A DNA stretch of 64,000 nucleotides from Amia ocellicauda (taxonomy: Eukaryota > Chordata > Actinopteri > Amiiformes > Amiidae). Each line of letters starts with the position of its first letter. Position 1 is the first letter of the stretch. The stretch is from assembly GCF_036373705.1 (NCBI RefSeq), contig NC_089850.1, positions 34,520,233 to 34,584,232 on the forward strand, given 5' to 3'. This document shows positions 38,301 to 49,800 of this stretch, piece after piece. Position numbers and translations under genes: made by a program. A model generated the notes under the pieces. The model ran no database searches, was not told the origin of the DNA, and worked only from the letters and a program-made list of their open reading frames with translations.

Positions 38301-41300
38301 GAAATTAATCTTGAGTTTCATTATCCCCAGAGAGCAGCGGGCTTGATTGGGTTAGAGTGATGTATGACAGGGGTTATGCATCTCTCTCTCTCTCTCCCAT
38401 TTTTATCCCTGTATTATCCTCCTCCCCCCTTTCTGTTGTTCTTTTTCTAGACACACTGAGACTTCGGGGTAAACAAGTTTCAGAGTGGTTAGTTTTGTGG
38501 TTGGTATTTGTAGAAGTCCATTTCCACAGTCGCCTTTACCCAAAGGCAGTTGGGAGTGACTAGGTAGTGAGCTTTACATTTAATAAGAACATGAGAGAGA
38601 TGACAAACGAGGCCTCTTGGTACATTTTAGGTAATTTGGTTGCATTGCTATTGAATATGCAAGATATAAGAACACTTAATCAGAGAGTACCACCCTCCCC
38701 GCTGTCCCTCGCACTCCCTGTCCCCTACAGCCTGGTTTCCCTGACTTGTAGAAACCACACAATCTGTACTCCCATCATATCTGCCTTGTTCTTTGCCTTG
38801 CTACCCTTTCGCTACTGTTGTTAATATGCCCTACAGGCATTGCTTTGTTGTACAACAGCCTCATTTTCTCCTTGCAAGACAACAGGGGAGAAATATTTTC
38901 AGAGCACTCACAATTACTATTCCAGGCATCTGTGTGACGGGTCAGTCAGTGTGGGTGCAGGGAGGTTAACCCAACTGCTCTTCCCAACAGCTTGACATTC
39001 TGCATCTCCCCCTCCTACTCCCCACCCTTTTTTTGGCCTTCTTTTGCACTGTCTCATTCTCCTGTTCCCATTTTTATTTGTCCTCTCCTTCCTCTCCCAC
39101 TTTTTCTTTTTTTTTTTTCCAACATTCTTTGTGTCTCTTGCCCTCCTCCCGCTCTCTCTCTCTCTGTGTCATTATGATATGATATCTGTCATCCGCTCCA
39201 ATCAGCACAGTCATTATCACAGCAGCCCTTCAATCAGCACTGCCATCTCATTAAGGCTCCTGGCCCCACTGCTACCCCCCCTCACAGTGCGCTCTCTCTC
39301 ACACACACTACTGACGTGTCGCTGTTTACCGGCTGTTAAACATTAATAACCTATCCCTGAAGTCCCTGTCAGTCAGCCGTCAGCCCCCCCATTATTTCCA
39401 GATTGAACTGGATGACGGTGTCAGTCAGTCTCTCTCTCTCTCTCTCGTACTTTTTCTCTTTTTCTGTCCTGTAGGGTTTCTGTACCTTTTTCGTTGTCCC
39501 TCTTTTCTCCCTTTACCTCACTCTCTGTTCTTCTCAATATTTCGGTTCCAGTCTTTCGGCCACCTTCCAGTCCCGGGTCTTTTCATTCCAAAATAGCCTT
39601 CACTTGTGTTGAAATCTGTACTGTTCGAGTCAAGTGGCTTAACAGTTATGGTAGAACAACCACGGTTTATAGTCCTATGTTGATTTCTATGGAGTGGTTT
39701 TCTGAAGTTCACACACCCCCTGATAACTTGGTTAAATCCACTGGAACCCTTAGTCATACTGTAAGTATACTTTAGTGAACAATATTGAGGAAGCTAAACA
39801 AATCCCTGAACTGTGTGTAATATATAAAAATAACATTTTATATAACAGCTCTACATTGTGTGTGTATCTATATATAATATATATATAATTATATATTTGG
39901 TGTGTGTGTGATATATATTTTTGATGTATGCATGTTATTTTTAGTAATTTTGCTAATATATTACAGAAAACTGCCATACAGAGACTCGATCACAGCAGTT
40001 TGATTACGGTGTTAAATGTATTGTGTGTGTTCTGTCTCGCCACCTGTTCGAGCAGCAGTCCCGACTCCACTGCTCAGCCCCACTTACTAAACTTCTTCAC
40101 AATCCACAGTGACATCTGGAGAACAGGACAACATGTAGATTGAGAGGAAGTGCTATTAAAACTGAAAACCGTTGTGATCAGGGAAATAAAAACCGAACAG
40201 TCTTTAAATTCATCATATGTGTTTGTGTTCACGAAATGTATAGCAGAGTGTTTTGACTAAGTTGTCCATTTGAAGATTTTTGTGTTTTTCAGGCTGTAGT
40301 AAACTGCCCCAGGTAAGCGACTCTAAGCCTCTCTCCCTCCCTCCCTGTCTCTCTAGATCCAGCAAGACCATGAACCTTTGTTCCAAGTGTTTTGCTGGTA
40401 AGTCTCAACTGCTGTCTCTGTGGAGTGAGTCCCTGTGTGGAGTTTTGTTTAGAGATGTCTCTTGTGATGTCTGTTAATTTTGTGTGTGTGTGTTGAGTGC
40501 AGTGGAGGGCTCTTCAGTCCCAGCTCAATGTAAACAGCCTGATTGTGTGCAGCTGGCAGGCTGTACAGTCAAGTGTGTGTGAGAAGCTTGCCGTGTGTGT
40601 CTCTTCCCCATCATTCTCCCTCTTTCTCTCTCCCTCCTCAGACATCCAGAAGAAGCAGCCAGATGAGGACTGTGCCCCAGAGCCTGCCCCGAGTCCCAGT
40701 GGCAGCCAATCAGCAGTGTTCTGCGGCGAGACCAGCAGCAGCAGTAGCCCCTCCCTCACATCGCCACCGGTCAGCTCCGCCCAGCCGTCACCCAGCGACA
40801 CAGGCCCCGCCTCCCCCGCAACACAGGAGGGTGAGTTGAGAGACAGCAAGGAGGACGGCTGCTGGAATTGAAGAGGGAGGGAGAGAGAGATGAGAGCAGA
40901 GGAAAGGAAAGGGAGGTTGTGGAGAATAAGAAGCTGAGAGTGTACACATAGGAGGAGGAGTGGGGGAACGATGAAGCAGGAGGTTAAACGTGAGGGAGTG
41001 CGAGCTGGGCAGTATCTGGTCACTTCTACAGAATAGATCACACTTGTGCAGATTCACTATTATTAGAGAATTAAGTGTATAACACCCCAGTCTCTCTCTC
41101 TCTCTCTCCCTGACCCCTGCCTCCTTCCCTCTCCATCTCTCTCCTCAGGCGTTTCAGTTTCCTGCACAGACACAGCTCATGGCACACTATCAACACCCAC
41201 AAAACGGCCCTGCGACTCAGGTACTGGCCCCCCACCCCCCCAGCTGTTTGTCTGTTTGTTTTCTATGGCTCCTCCTTACCTGCCTGGCTTTCTGGTTGAA

Positions 41301-42427
41301 ATTTGAATGTATCCTGCCTGTCTCACTGTGTGTCCTTCAGTCCATGTGTGTCTCAGTCTGTGCTCATTCTGAGTGTGTGCCGTGTGTTGCAGCGTTGGGG
41401 TCGGAAGATGAAGCGTCGCCGGGGAAGCGGGCGCGACAGGATGATGACGTCACAGCAGAGGAGAGCCGTGGGGGGGCCAAGCAGAGAAGCCGCCGGCGCT
41501 GCCACCGCTGCCAGACCAAACTGGAGCTGGTGCAGCAGGAGCTGGGGTCCTGCCGCTGCGGTGAGTCTGTCTGGCCCACCAGGAAGGAGACTGGATCAGG
41601 CCACTAGACTCTGACTTGGCCAATCTGTCTGTCCATCCATGTCTGTCTGGGCTCAAGTAACTTTCTCTGCAGGATGTGTGTGTGTGTGTGTGTTGTGTAC
41701 AGGGCTGTCACGGGCTGTGCTGTCAGTTAACTCTCCGGGAGCCGAGCCAGGCTTAATAGGTCTTCATTTTCCTCCAGCCCTTAATTGTGATCATTTTAAT
41801 TGAAGCCCCCTGTCTCGGCACGCTGAGCTTTTAATCAGCGCCCGTCGCAGGCACGGAGATGATGCACATTAATTAATACATTAGCAGGAATAATGAGGTT
41901 TTATGAGGTTCTGTAGTATAAGAATAAATGGAGCGGAGCACTGTGGAATTACGGATTCCCCTCAGCGGAGCCGGTGTTGCTCACTCTCGCTCTGTCTGTC
42001 CCGTGTCAGCAGTGTGCTGAAAAAGTGAAGTTTGTTGACTTTCTGCCTCTCTCTGTTTTGTACTGCTTCACACATCTTCCACTTCAGGCCATGTTGTGTG
42101 TGTTTACTGTATTGATTCTCACAGGCTGTGTTTACTGTGCCAGACCGACCCTGTATGTCTATCCCTGTGTCTGTGTGTATTATTTCTCTCCGCCCAGGCT
42201 CTGGTGTGTTTGTATGAGGTGTGTGTGTACATGTCTCTCCGCTACTTTAAACCCCGCTCTCTCTCCCTGCAGGCTATGTGTTCTGCATGCTGCACCGCCT
42301 GCCCGAGCAGCACGACTGTCTGTTCGACCACCTGGGCCGTGGCCGCGAGGAGGCCGTGCTGAAGATGGTGAAGCTGGACCGCAAGGTTGGGCGCTCGTGC
42401 CAACGCATTGGCGAGGAGTGCTCCTGA
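34713..42427 (+). CDS. zfand3: ZFAND3, AN1-type zinc finger protein, complete
   Basis: Six coding exons join in phase: 34713-34783, 40357-40397, 40642-40830, 41149-41220, 41393-41560 and 42273-42427. All have GT-AG introns. They give 231 residues (human 227). The N-terminal A20-type finger has C18, C20, C32 and C35, within CPCGFWG and then MNLCSKCF. A Ser/Pro-rich, low-conservation linker (about 45-125) follows. The C-terminal AN1 finger is complete with C161, C164, C178, C180, C185, H188, H194 and C196. The last 75 residues are nearly identical to human. The family binds ubiquitin or acts as cofactor. Mammalian ZFAND3 is linked to testis expression and, by a type 2 diabetes association, to pancreatic beta cells. 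Intron 1 is 5.6 kb and the others are under 0.75 kb. The start follows the conserved MGD.GSERSK context. The gene converges with btbd9. Confidence 0.96.
35307..35345 (+). repeat. (TTA)n microsatellite
   Basis: About twelve TTA units in zfand3 intron 1, followed by a short AATAATAATATTATT near-palindrome. Confidence 0.95.
38240..38350. promoter_or_regulatory. candidate intronic enhancer
   Basis: A unique block in zfand3 intron 1 with AGCGCTAATTGCAGG and GAAATTAATCTTGAG cores. Appearance only. Confidence 0.2.
39165..39360. promoter_or_regulatory. candidate intronic enhancer
   Basis: A unique block in zfand3 intron 1 with repeated CAATCAGCAC words (at 39200 and 39231) and CTCATTAAGG. Appearance only. 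Confidence 0.2.
41700..41960. promoter_or_regulatory. candidate intronic enhancer (zfand3 intron 5)
   Basis: A 260-base non-repetitive block with dense homeodomain-type cores (CCCTTAATTGTGATC, TTTTAATTGAAG, CATTAATTAATACATTAG) occupies over a third of the 712-base last intron. Such density in an otherwise short intron makes it the strongest enhancer-like block in the window. Conservation is untested. Confidence 0.28.
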
Positions 42428-43612
42428 GCCCCCCCGGCTGCCAAGAGAGGAGCCCTGCCCCCACACCCCCTCCCACCCCCCAGTTACACACACCGTGCCC
42501 ATGATCACCCCCAACTATCACACACACACCGTAACCATATTCTCCCCCAGTTCAGATGCTCTAACCTCAAATCCCTAAACCCCCCAGACTCGCCCATTCT
42601 GACCGACATGCACACTGGCCCTGATGCATCCCTACATATTGACCACAGGACAGGCACTCAGACCGCCGTAGACCCTCATTCGCCCCAGACTAGCCACACC
42701 GACCCAGACTCCGCCCGCCAGCCCCTTATGGACCCGTAGGCCAGCCTCGTTCTCTCATCATCCTCTCCCTCCTCTCTCTGTCCGCCATGGGTTCACAGTG
42801 TGGGGACACAGGGAGCAAACACCATGTGACTAAGTGACCAATCTGTTCCCCTGTCCCAACAAGATGGCAGAACAGAGTTGCCCTTGACCTTTGACTGTTC
42901 CCCCCCCTCCCCCCCGTAGTGTATTCAATCCCGCTGACTGTTGCTTGACGGGGGGCGCTGGGCAGCCACTCCCTCCTCCTCTCACTCTCGCCCTATCAGG
43001 ATCAGTTCTTCGAAGCTGATCGTTTGCAACAGTTGTCTGAAAGATGGCATTGTGAAGACAGACCGGTCTGTCTGTCCCCAGCTCATTCTGTACATCTGTC
43101 TGTCTCTCTCTGGCCGGCCTGGCAGTCTGTCAGTCTGAGTCCTCTTTGTCTGGAGTTCCTCAAGTAGCGGTGCAATGAGATTGTGATCTATAATCTCAGT
43201 GCAGCCACCGTCTGACCTTTGCTCCATTGATGTATGTGGGGTATTGTAAGCAATCTGGTTCAGACTGACTCACAGGCCGGCGCCCATCGCTGTCTGACGA
43301 GGGGGAAGAGAAAAGGGTGGGAGGGTACTTCAGGTATTTCTGACTCGGTGCTTCCTGGGGTTCACAGTGCCCCGCATGGTGTGTGGGGGAGCTGCAGCGT
43401 CTGTGTCAGAGCTCGCCCTAGTCCCACTACCGCGAGCTCGGGGCCGCGTTCCAGCTCTCTGGCGCCGACCGGCTACAGAAACGACTCCACTGGCATCTGG
43501 ACCAGGACGCAGCGGGCACGGGAAGGGGGACAGAACTGTGGGTGCTTCATTTTAAGAGCTATTCTCTGTTTAAAACGGAAGATAAATCAATATCATTCTG
43601 TATCTTAAAAGA

Positions 43613-43837
43613 AATAAAAACTAAAAAAAAAAAAAAAAAACACAGAAAAAACTAAAAGGAAAAAAAACAACTTATTTAACCCTGTTGTTTCAGATTTACT
43701 TACACACTAGCATAGAGCTGCATTTTTAGTTTAACGTTGTTTAAGAAAAAAAAAAAGATAATTCTGTAACTATTCTTATTTTCTGTTTCCTTTTTTTTTT
43801 TTTTTTTTTTCCTTTTTTTGCTGAAAAAATAAATAAA
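43613..43837 (+). terminator. zfand3 polyadenylation signals
   Basis: AATAAA occurs at 43613-43618, and an overlapping pair (AATAAATAAA) lies at 43828-43837. The distal pair is followed within 40 bases by a GT-rich element (TTTGTTTGTGGTGGTGG), so cleavage near 43855 is most likely, giving a 3' UTR of about 1.4 kb. A-runs and T-runs at about 43623 and 43791 lie between the signals. Confidence 0.65.
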
Positions 43838-43859
43838 CCGGATTAGATGAAGAGTGCCG

Positions 43860-46250
43860 TGCTGTCTTTGTTTGTGGTGGTGGTGGTGGGGGGGGTGGCT
43901 GGCGGGCTCTAGTACAGCAGGGGGCTGCAAAATCGCAGCGAGTGAACGGTATACAGTGCCTCCAGCTGTGCGTGCATCAGGCTGGGCTCACGCTCGTATT
44001 TCTACCTCTATAACATCTCTCCTTTCTTTTCTCCACCCTCCTCCCACACCTTTTTCTCAAAATTCTCTCCATTAGCTCTCTCTTGCCCTCTGTCTCTCCA
44101 CTTTCTCTTCCTTTATCTCCCATTTCCCTTCTCCTTGCCCCCTATTTCCCTCTCCCCTCCTATTTACTCTCTTCTTCCCCTCCTCCCTTCACCCCATCTC
44201 TTCTCATCCCTTCGGTCTCCCTCCCCCTCCTGTGACAGCAGGGTGAGAGTGACAGTAATGGTGTGTGTGTGCGCAAGCCTGTTCCTCCGCTCCGTCTGTA
44301 ATGATTGTCTCACTCTGCCGTGTGGCTCTCATCTCCGCAGTCAGGGGGCCCGGTTGAAGTGCCGGCTTATTGTTGTTCTAATTATAATTATGATTATTCT
44401 CCCTCTTCAGATGTGGATGTGGAGTAGTAGAGTAGATCTTTGCTCAGTCAGCTCTTGTTTGCTTCGACTCTCAGATCACAGGCTGTGTGCTGTGGCGCTG
44501 GGCTGCCCTGGTCCCTGAGGGCCCCAGTCCTGCAGGCTATGTAGGTCTCTTTGTGTGCAGCTTGTTTGCAGGAAACATAATGAGTTTAACTGCTTTGCCA
44601 TAGTTTGTCTTGATATGGTTTAAGATATTTTCCTTTATCTTCTGCATTTTCTTCCATTTTATTTTGGTCTGGAAGCGACATCACGTGGGGACTTTGTGTT
44701 TAACAGTGACTTGTGGATCTCTTTTTGTATTACCCCACACAAATTAGACCCGTGCACTTTTCCTATTCCACATAATTCATCAGTTGTTGAGAGTGAGAGT
44801 GAGGTGGCTAGTGAGGGAGGGAGAGAGAATGAGAGGGAGATGGATAGTGCAGGAACTATAGTGAGAGAGAGGGCTCTGTCAGTGATCATGGAGGAGCTCG
44901 TTAGCAGATCTCGTTAGTGTGGGGCTGACAGGCTCTGGGTAGGGGGTTTCCTGGAACAAGGCCAGCTGGCAGCCTCCCTCTCGGCTGGAGAGACGATGCC
45001 ATCAGGAATCATTCGTCATGCGCCCGCCCTGCGCAGCTATTAGGGGAGGCACGCTGCACTCACTTAGCAACTTTCTCCAGGGAGGGAGGGGCCCCGGCTT
45101 ACAGTGGAATTCCTAACTGCCTATTGATTGCTGTGCTGGATGTGAGAAATGCCATCTCCTTGGCTTACTCCCTTCCCTTACAGCAGAGCACTACTGTACA
45201 CAGTACTTACTATGGCACTCACTCACTAGTTTTCAGTCTGGTGTTTTAATTCAGGAGAGAACAAGCGCCAGTGACAGCAGGAGCAGACAGCCAGGGAGTC
45301 AGGCGGCAAGTGAGCGGGGGGTCTGAAGCAGCATCTCCCCCCCCCCCCACACACCTACCACCAGGCCCGGCCCAGGAGAATCACAGCAACAACAACACAA
45401 AATTATAGAATAATTTAAGAGCCCAGCCATTGTAAAATGCACAGTCCAAACGATACCCCTCTACCTCACCGCCGTCTCAAAGCCAGTATATTCACATTTG
45501 ATATTAGGTTTCAGGCCCTGCACCTCACTGCCCACAAGGCCAGGTATCCAGGTCCTACTGTGTTTGGGTCTGCTCTGTTATGGGCTTGATATATATTTTT
45601 TCCTTTACAGATCGCTGCAGGGTTAAGGGTTGTTCATTTTAATATGGCAGGGTTCCATGATCATAATCATCATCATCATCATAATAATGCAAATTCAGTA
45701 GAACAGCTGAAGAGAACAGTCTGATTGAGAGGAAATCCCCCACACTCCCTATGCACAGTCCAGTGAACGTTAATATACAGAAGTCCAGTTTTACATCATG
45801 TATTGTCCCCCCCACTCAGTACAGTTCCATTTGCAATGATTTTCCTTTTAAATTAACTTAAATTAAATTATTAATGAGTGCAAATAAAGGAGGAGAAAGA
45901 AGCAGGGGAGGAGGGAGAGGAAAGATAAAGGCCACCTGCAAAAGCAGCAACACAAAGTGAGACAGTCGAGGCTTTGCAAGACATGGCCTTTGATCATTTC
46001 CTATGATTTTAACATAACACATTTTCAAATGCTTTTTATCAACAACTGAAACACAAACAAAAAAGTTGAAACCGCAACAGTTGCAGTGTGTCCGTGTAGG
46101 GGGTCAGAGGTCAGGGGTCACCTGTTTCTCAATTCCAGTTCATTTTCCAAAACAATATTTTTTAAATTAGCTCCTCTCTACAATAACCCCCCCCCTCAAA
46201 TCTCTGGACCAGCACCCATTCTTCCCTCCCTAGTAGTATGGGGTCTAGCA
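43860..46250. other. intergenic spacer between convergent zfand3 and btbd9
   Basis: About 2.4 kb of noncoding DNA separate two 3' ends. It holds a pyrimidine-rich block (about 44010-44230), a C run near 45330, an ATC repeat near 45665, and otherwise unique sequence. No gene seen. Confidence 0.6.
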
Positions 46251-46254
46251 TTGT

Positions 46255-46271
46255 TTTATTTGTGATTTATT
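46255..46271 (-). terminator. btbd9 polyadenylation signals
   Basis: On the minus strand AATAAA occurs at 46271-46266 and again at 46260-46255, about 370 bases after the btbd9 stop. These are the first canonical hexamers downstream of the stop, so the 3' UTR is probably about 0.4 kb. Confidence 0.55.
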
Positions 46272-46641
46272 TTTAAATTGCACAAGCTTCACTGAGAAGA
46301 GATACATACATATATGCTGTGTAAGTGTGTGTGTATATATACACACCCACACATAAATAAAAATATGAAACAATGTGTGCAGCTCGGCAGGTACAGAGCA
46401 GTCTACATGGGGGGGTGATTATGCACAGGGGGAATCGGAGACACAGGCAGAGTGACAGCAGGTGATCCCCTCCTCTGAGGATTGTGTGTGTGTGTGAGAG
46501 GTGATCCTGGGGTTGTGCCGGAGCGTGCTGTGCCATGTCGCTGCCCGTCTGGGGCACTGCGTTCCAATACAGGAAGTCTTGTGTTATCTTCATTTTCACT
46601 TCATTCTTATTGCAATTTTTCTGTAGTCCGCATGTTTCTCC

Positions 46642-46780
46642 TCAGAGCTGGGCGTTTGTCCGCGAGCCCGAGGAGGAGGAGGTGGAGCCGGCAGTACCGG
46701 CGGTGGGCGGGGGAGGTGGGGACGGGGGCAGCAGGCTCTGGGAGCGTGAGGGCCGGGCGGGCCGAGGCTGCGGCTGCTGC

Positions 46781-46819
<39 letters not shown>

Positions 46820-49800
46820 GAGCTGGAGCCCGACTCAGGCGAGCTCTGCCCTGGACTGCCCTCCTTCACCTCTGAGTCCAGCTGGGCAGGACACTCAAAG
46901 TGGACACAGTGGAACACCTGGACAGAGTGAGAGAGGGAGAAAAAGAGGTATAGAAGGAGGGAGAGGGATAGAGAGATAGATGAAGGGAAACAGCAGAGGT
47001 GGAGAGAGTTTTTTTTAAGTTGATTTTTTCTTGATCTTGTGTTTATTACTGGCAGCTCCTGTGAAAGCTGTTACTGTGTATTTATCAGCTGTCACGCTCT
47101 GGCAGGGTTGTAATTGGTCATGGCAACAAAAAAAGGAAATGAAAAGCACTTTGAATCAGTTTAAATTTGAGAGAGATGGAGACACACAGAGAGAATGAAA
47201 GAGAGAGGCAAACAATGAGAAAGTGAGGCAGACAAATAAAGACAAACAGACACAATGGGACAAGAGGCCTCCTCTAATTGACTTCCCTCTACTCTCATAA
47301 CTCCCCCCAGAGACCCACCCACCCCCTCACCTCGTTGGCAGTGTTGTGCGTTCCTACGATACGGATGAAGGAGGCTGGGTGCTTCTCAATCGTCAGCGTC
47401 TGCCAGGATCTGCAGAACAAACAGACAAAACAATGAGAGAGGAACAGACAAAGGGGCAGAGAGATTCACTGAAACACAGGGACATAAACTAATCAAGAGA
47501 GAGATAGAGAGAGAAGGACAAAGACAGCATATCAAATGTGAGGGAAGGTGTGAGACCAAGAGAGAAAGAGGTTTGGAGGCACACTGACCGGCAGGCTATC
47601 TTGGTGCGGTCCACCACCTTGGTCCAGTTTTGCTGGTTGGTAGACACTTCGATGTAGTAGCTGTAGCTGCGGTCATCACAATCCCAAAGCAGCAACCTGG
47701 AAACAAACACCCGCACACACAGCGTTACACAAACAATATTACACACCCTCACTCTCAGCATGACACAGAGACAGTGTTTCATACCAACTGTATTACTCAG
47801 ACACAGTATTACACACACACGCAAACAGATACAGTATTGGACATACACACAGTGTTATACACTCACAAAGCGTTACACAGAACACCCCCCCAATTTCACG
47901 CTCTCTCTCCCACATACTGACCTCATGGAGCCCACCATGTACGGCTGAGCAAGCTGGATGACGATGGCCCCGGAGCCCAGCTGGTGGCAGGTGTAGCCGG
48001 AGTCCCAGTCGTAGTTGCGAGTGTCTCCGTTCAGCAGCGCATTCCTGCTGCGGCTCACACCCTCGATCACACTGGCGCAGCCCGCGATCGTCGCCACGTT
48101 CTCACTGGGCACTGTGGGAGAGAGCAGGCAGGGCGCTTTCATGATGAATAGTGTTTGTAACCTCTGCTGGGACAGTCTGTTTAACCAGCTCCTTCACTGG
48201 TTCTCCTGCCCCACCCTCACACATCTCTCCTCTCTCCCTCTCGTGCCCTGGCTACAGACAGCCATGTCTTACCCAGCAGCCCCCTCTCCAGGGTGAAGGT
48301 GCGCTGTGTGAACATGCACTCGAATGCCACCAGGTGGAACACCTTGTTCACCGTGTTGTGAGTCCCCACGATGCGGACGTACCTGCAGATACACAACAAC
48401 AACATTGCACTGCTGTCAGATACGGCCCATCAGCACGTGCCATTTAACAACTCAAACCCCAGCTACCTCAGATTAAGGGGGTACAAAACCAAAATGAGAC
48501 ATGAAATTGTTGGATGTTGGATATATATATACATCGAATTAAAGAATGTACACATATACTGTTTATTTTTCTGTAAGGTCGAGGTTTTATCGCTCGGAGA
48601 CCCCACCCCTGCTGGCCAGTTACCCTATAATCCTACATTAAGAGACTGAGGCACAGTCGCTCAGGGACTCTCTGTGCTGTCCTACCCTGCTGCAGACTCA
48701 ATGCCATTACACACACAGAGACAGGTATAGGCTACACACAGAGAGAGAGAGAGAGGCCTGCGGTCTTTAATGAGGTCTCTGGAGCCAAAGGCAGAATAAA
48801 CGCCCGGCTGCAACTCTTACACATTAGCCCGGCTCACTGACACACACACTCAATTGATCACATGCACACAGCGATAGAGGAAATCAGAGTTTGAGGAGGA
48901 GAGGGGCACTGCCTGATGGTATACCTGCAGAGAGGGAGAGAGATGTGGAGAGGGAATGGGAGAGACAGAAAGAGGGGGAGACTCACTTGCAGACTCTGGG
49001 CGTGAAGTAGAGGTTCTGCCAGGAGCGGCACAGGAACTTGGAGTGATCGACCACGCGCACCCAGTCCAGCTCGTCCATCGACACCTCAATATAGTACGAG
49101 TACGACCTGCAGAGTGTAGGGAGAACAGCACAGCACATGGAGTTAGATACAGTACAGCACAGATACACCCAAACACACACACACAAACATAGATATACAC
49201 ATGCAGACACACACAGGCTGCCAGCCCCAGTCCCTCACAGTTCTAATAAGTCTTGCTTACACAGATGGTATAATAAAACACTTAGCTCTCCCTGCTGCTC
49301 CAGTCGTTACAGGTAACGTTTCATAATTCAGTCCTTACTCGTTTTAATTTTTTTTCTTCCTTCAAAATTAATTTGAATTGTACATGCTTTTCAACATCTC
49401 CCTCCAGTGGTTAGGGGTTAGGTTTGCATACACACAACCAATACACACTTACCCAGACACACACACACCAACACAATCTAATCTGAAAAACATCAACACA
49501 ATCTGATACCCTAAAACACACACACACACACAATCTGACAAACCCCGCCCCCGGCACTGACCGGCTGTCCCTGTCCCACAGCAGGATGCGGATGTGGTTG
49601 ATGATGGAGGGCTGGCCCAGTTTGACCTCAATGCCGGCGCGCCCGTCGTCCTCGATGGGGTGGCGGGTGAAGCCATGGTCCAGGTCGTAGTTCTGCGTGT
49701 CCCCGTCCAGCAGCGCAGACTTCAGCTCCCCCTTCACCACCTGAGCGCCGTGCTTCATGGTGGCGATGTTCTCCTCCGGGACTGAGGGCGAGAGAGACAG

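Larger units (their letters stand above)
34784..40356 (+). other. zfand3 intron 1
   Basis: A 5.6-kb intron with a consensus donor (GTAAGT) and acceptor (TCTCTCTAG). It contains a (TTA)n microsatellite and pyrimidine-rich stretches. Two balanced unique blocks (38240-38350 and 39165-39360) carry homeodomain-type cores such as GCTAATTGCAGG and CTCATTAAGG. No coding exon of another gene was seen. Confidence 0.7.

Noticed and set aside
40514..41057. 175- and 89-codon minus-strand open frames
   Set aside because: They are antisense to zfand3 exon 3, whose codons are conserved on the plus strand.
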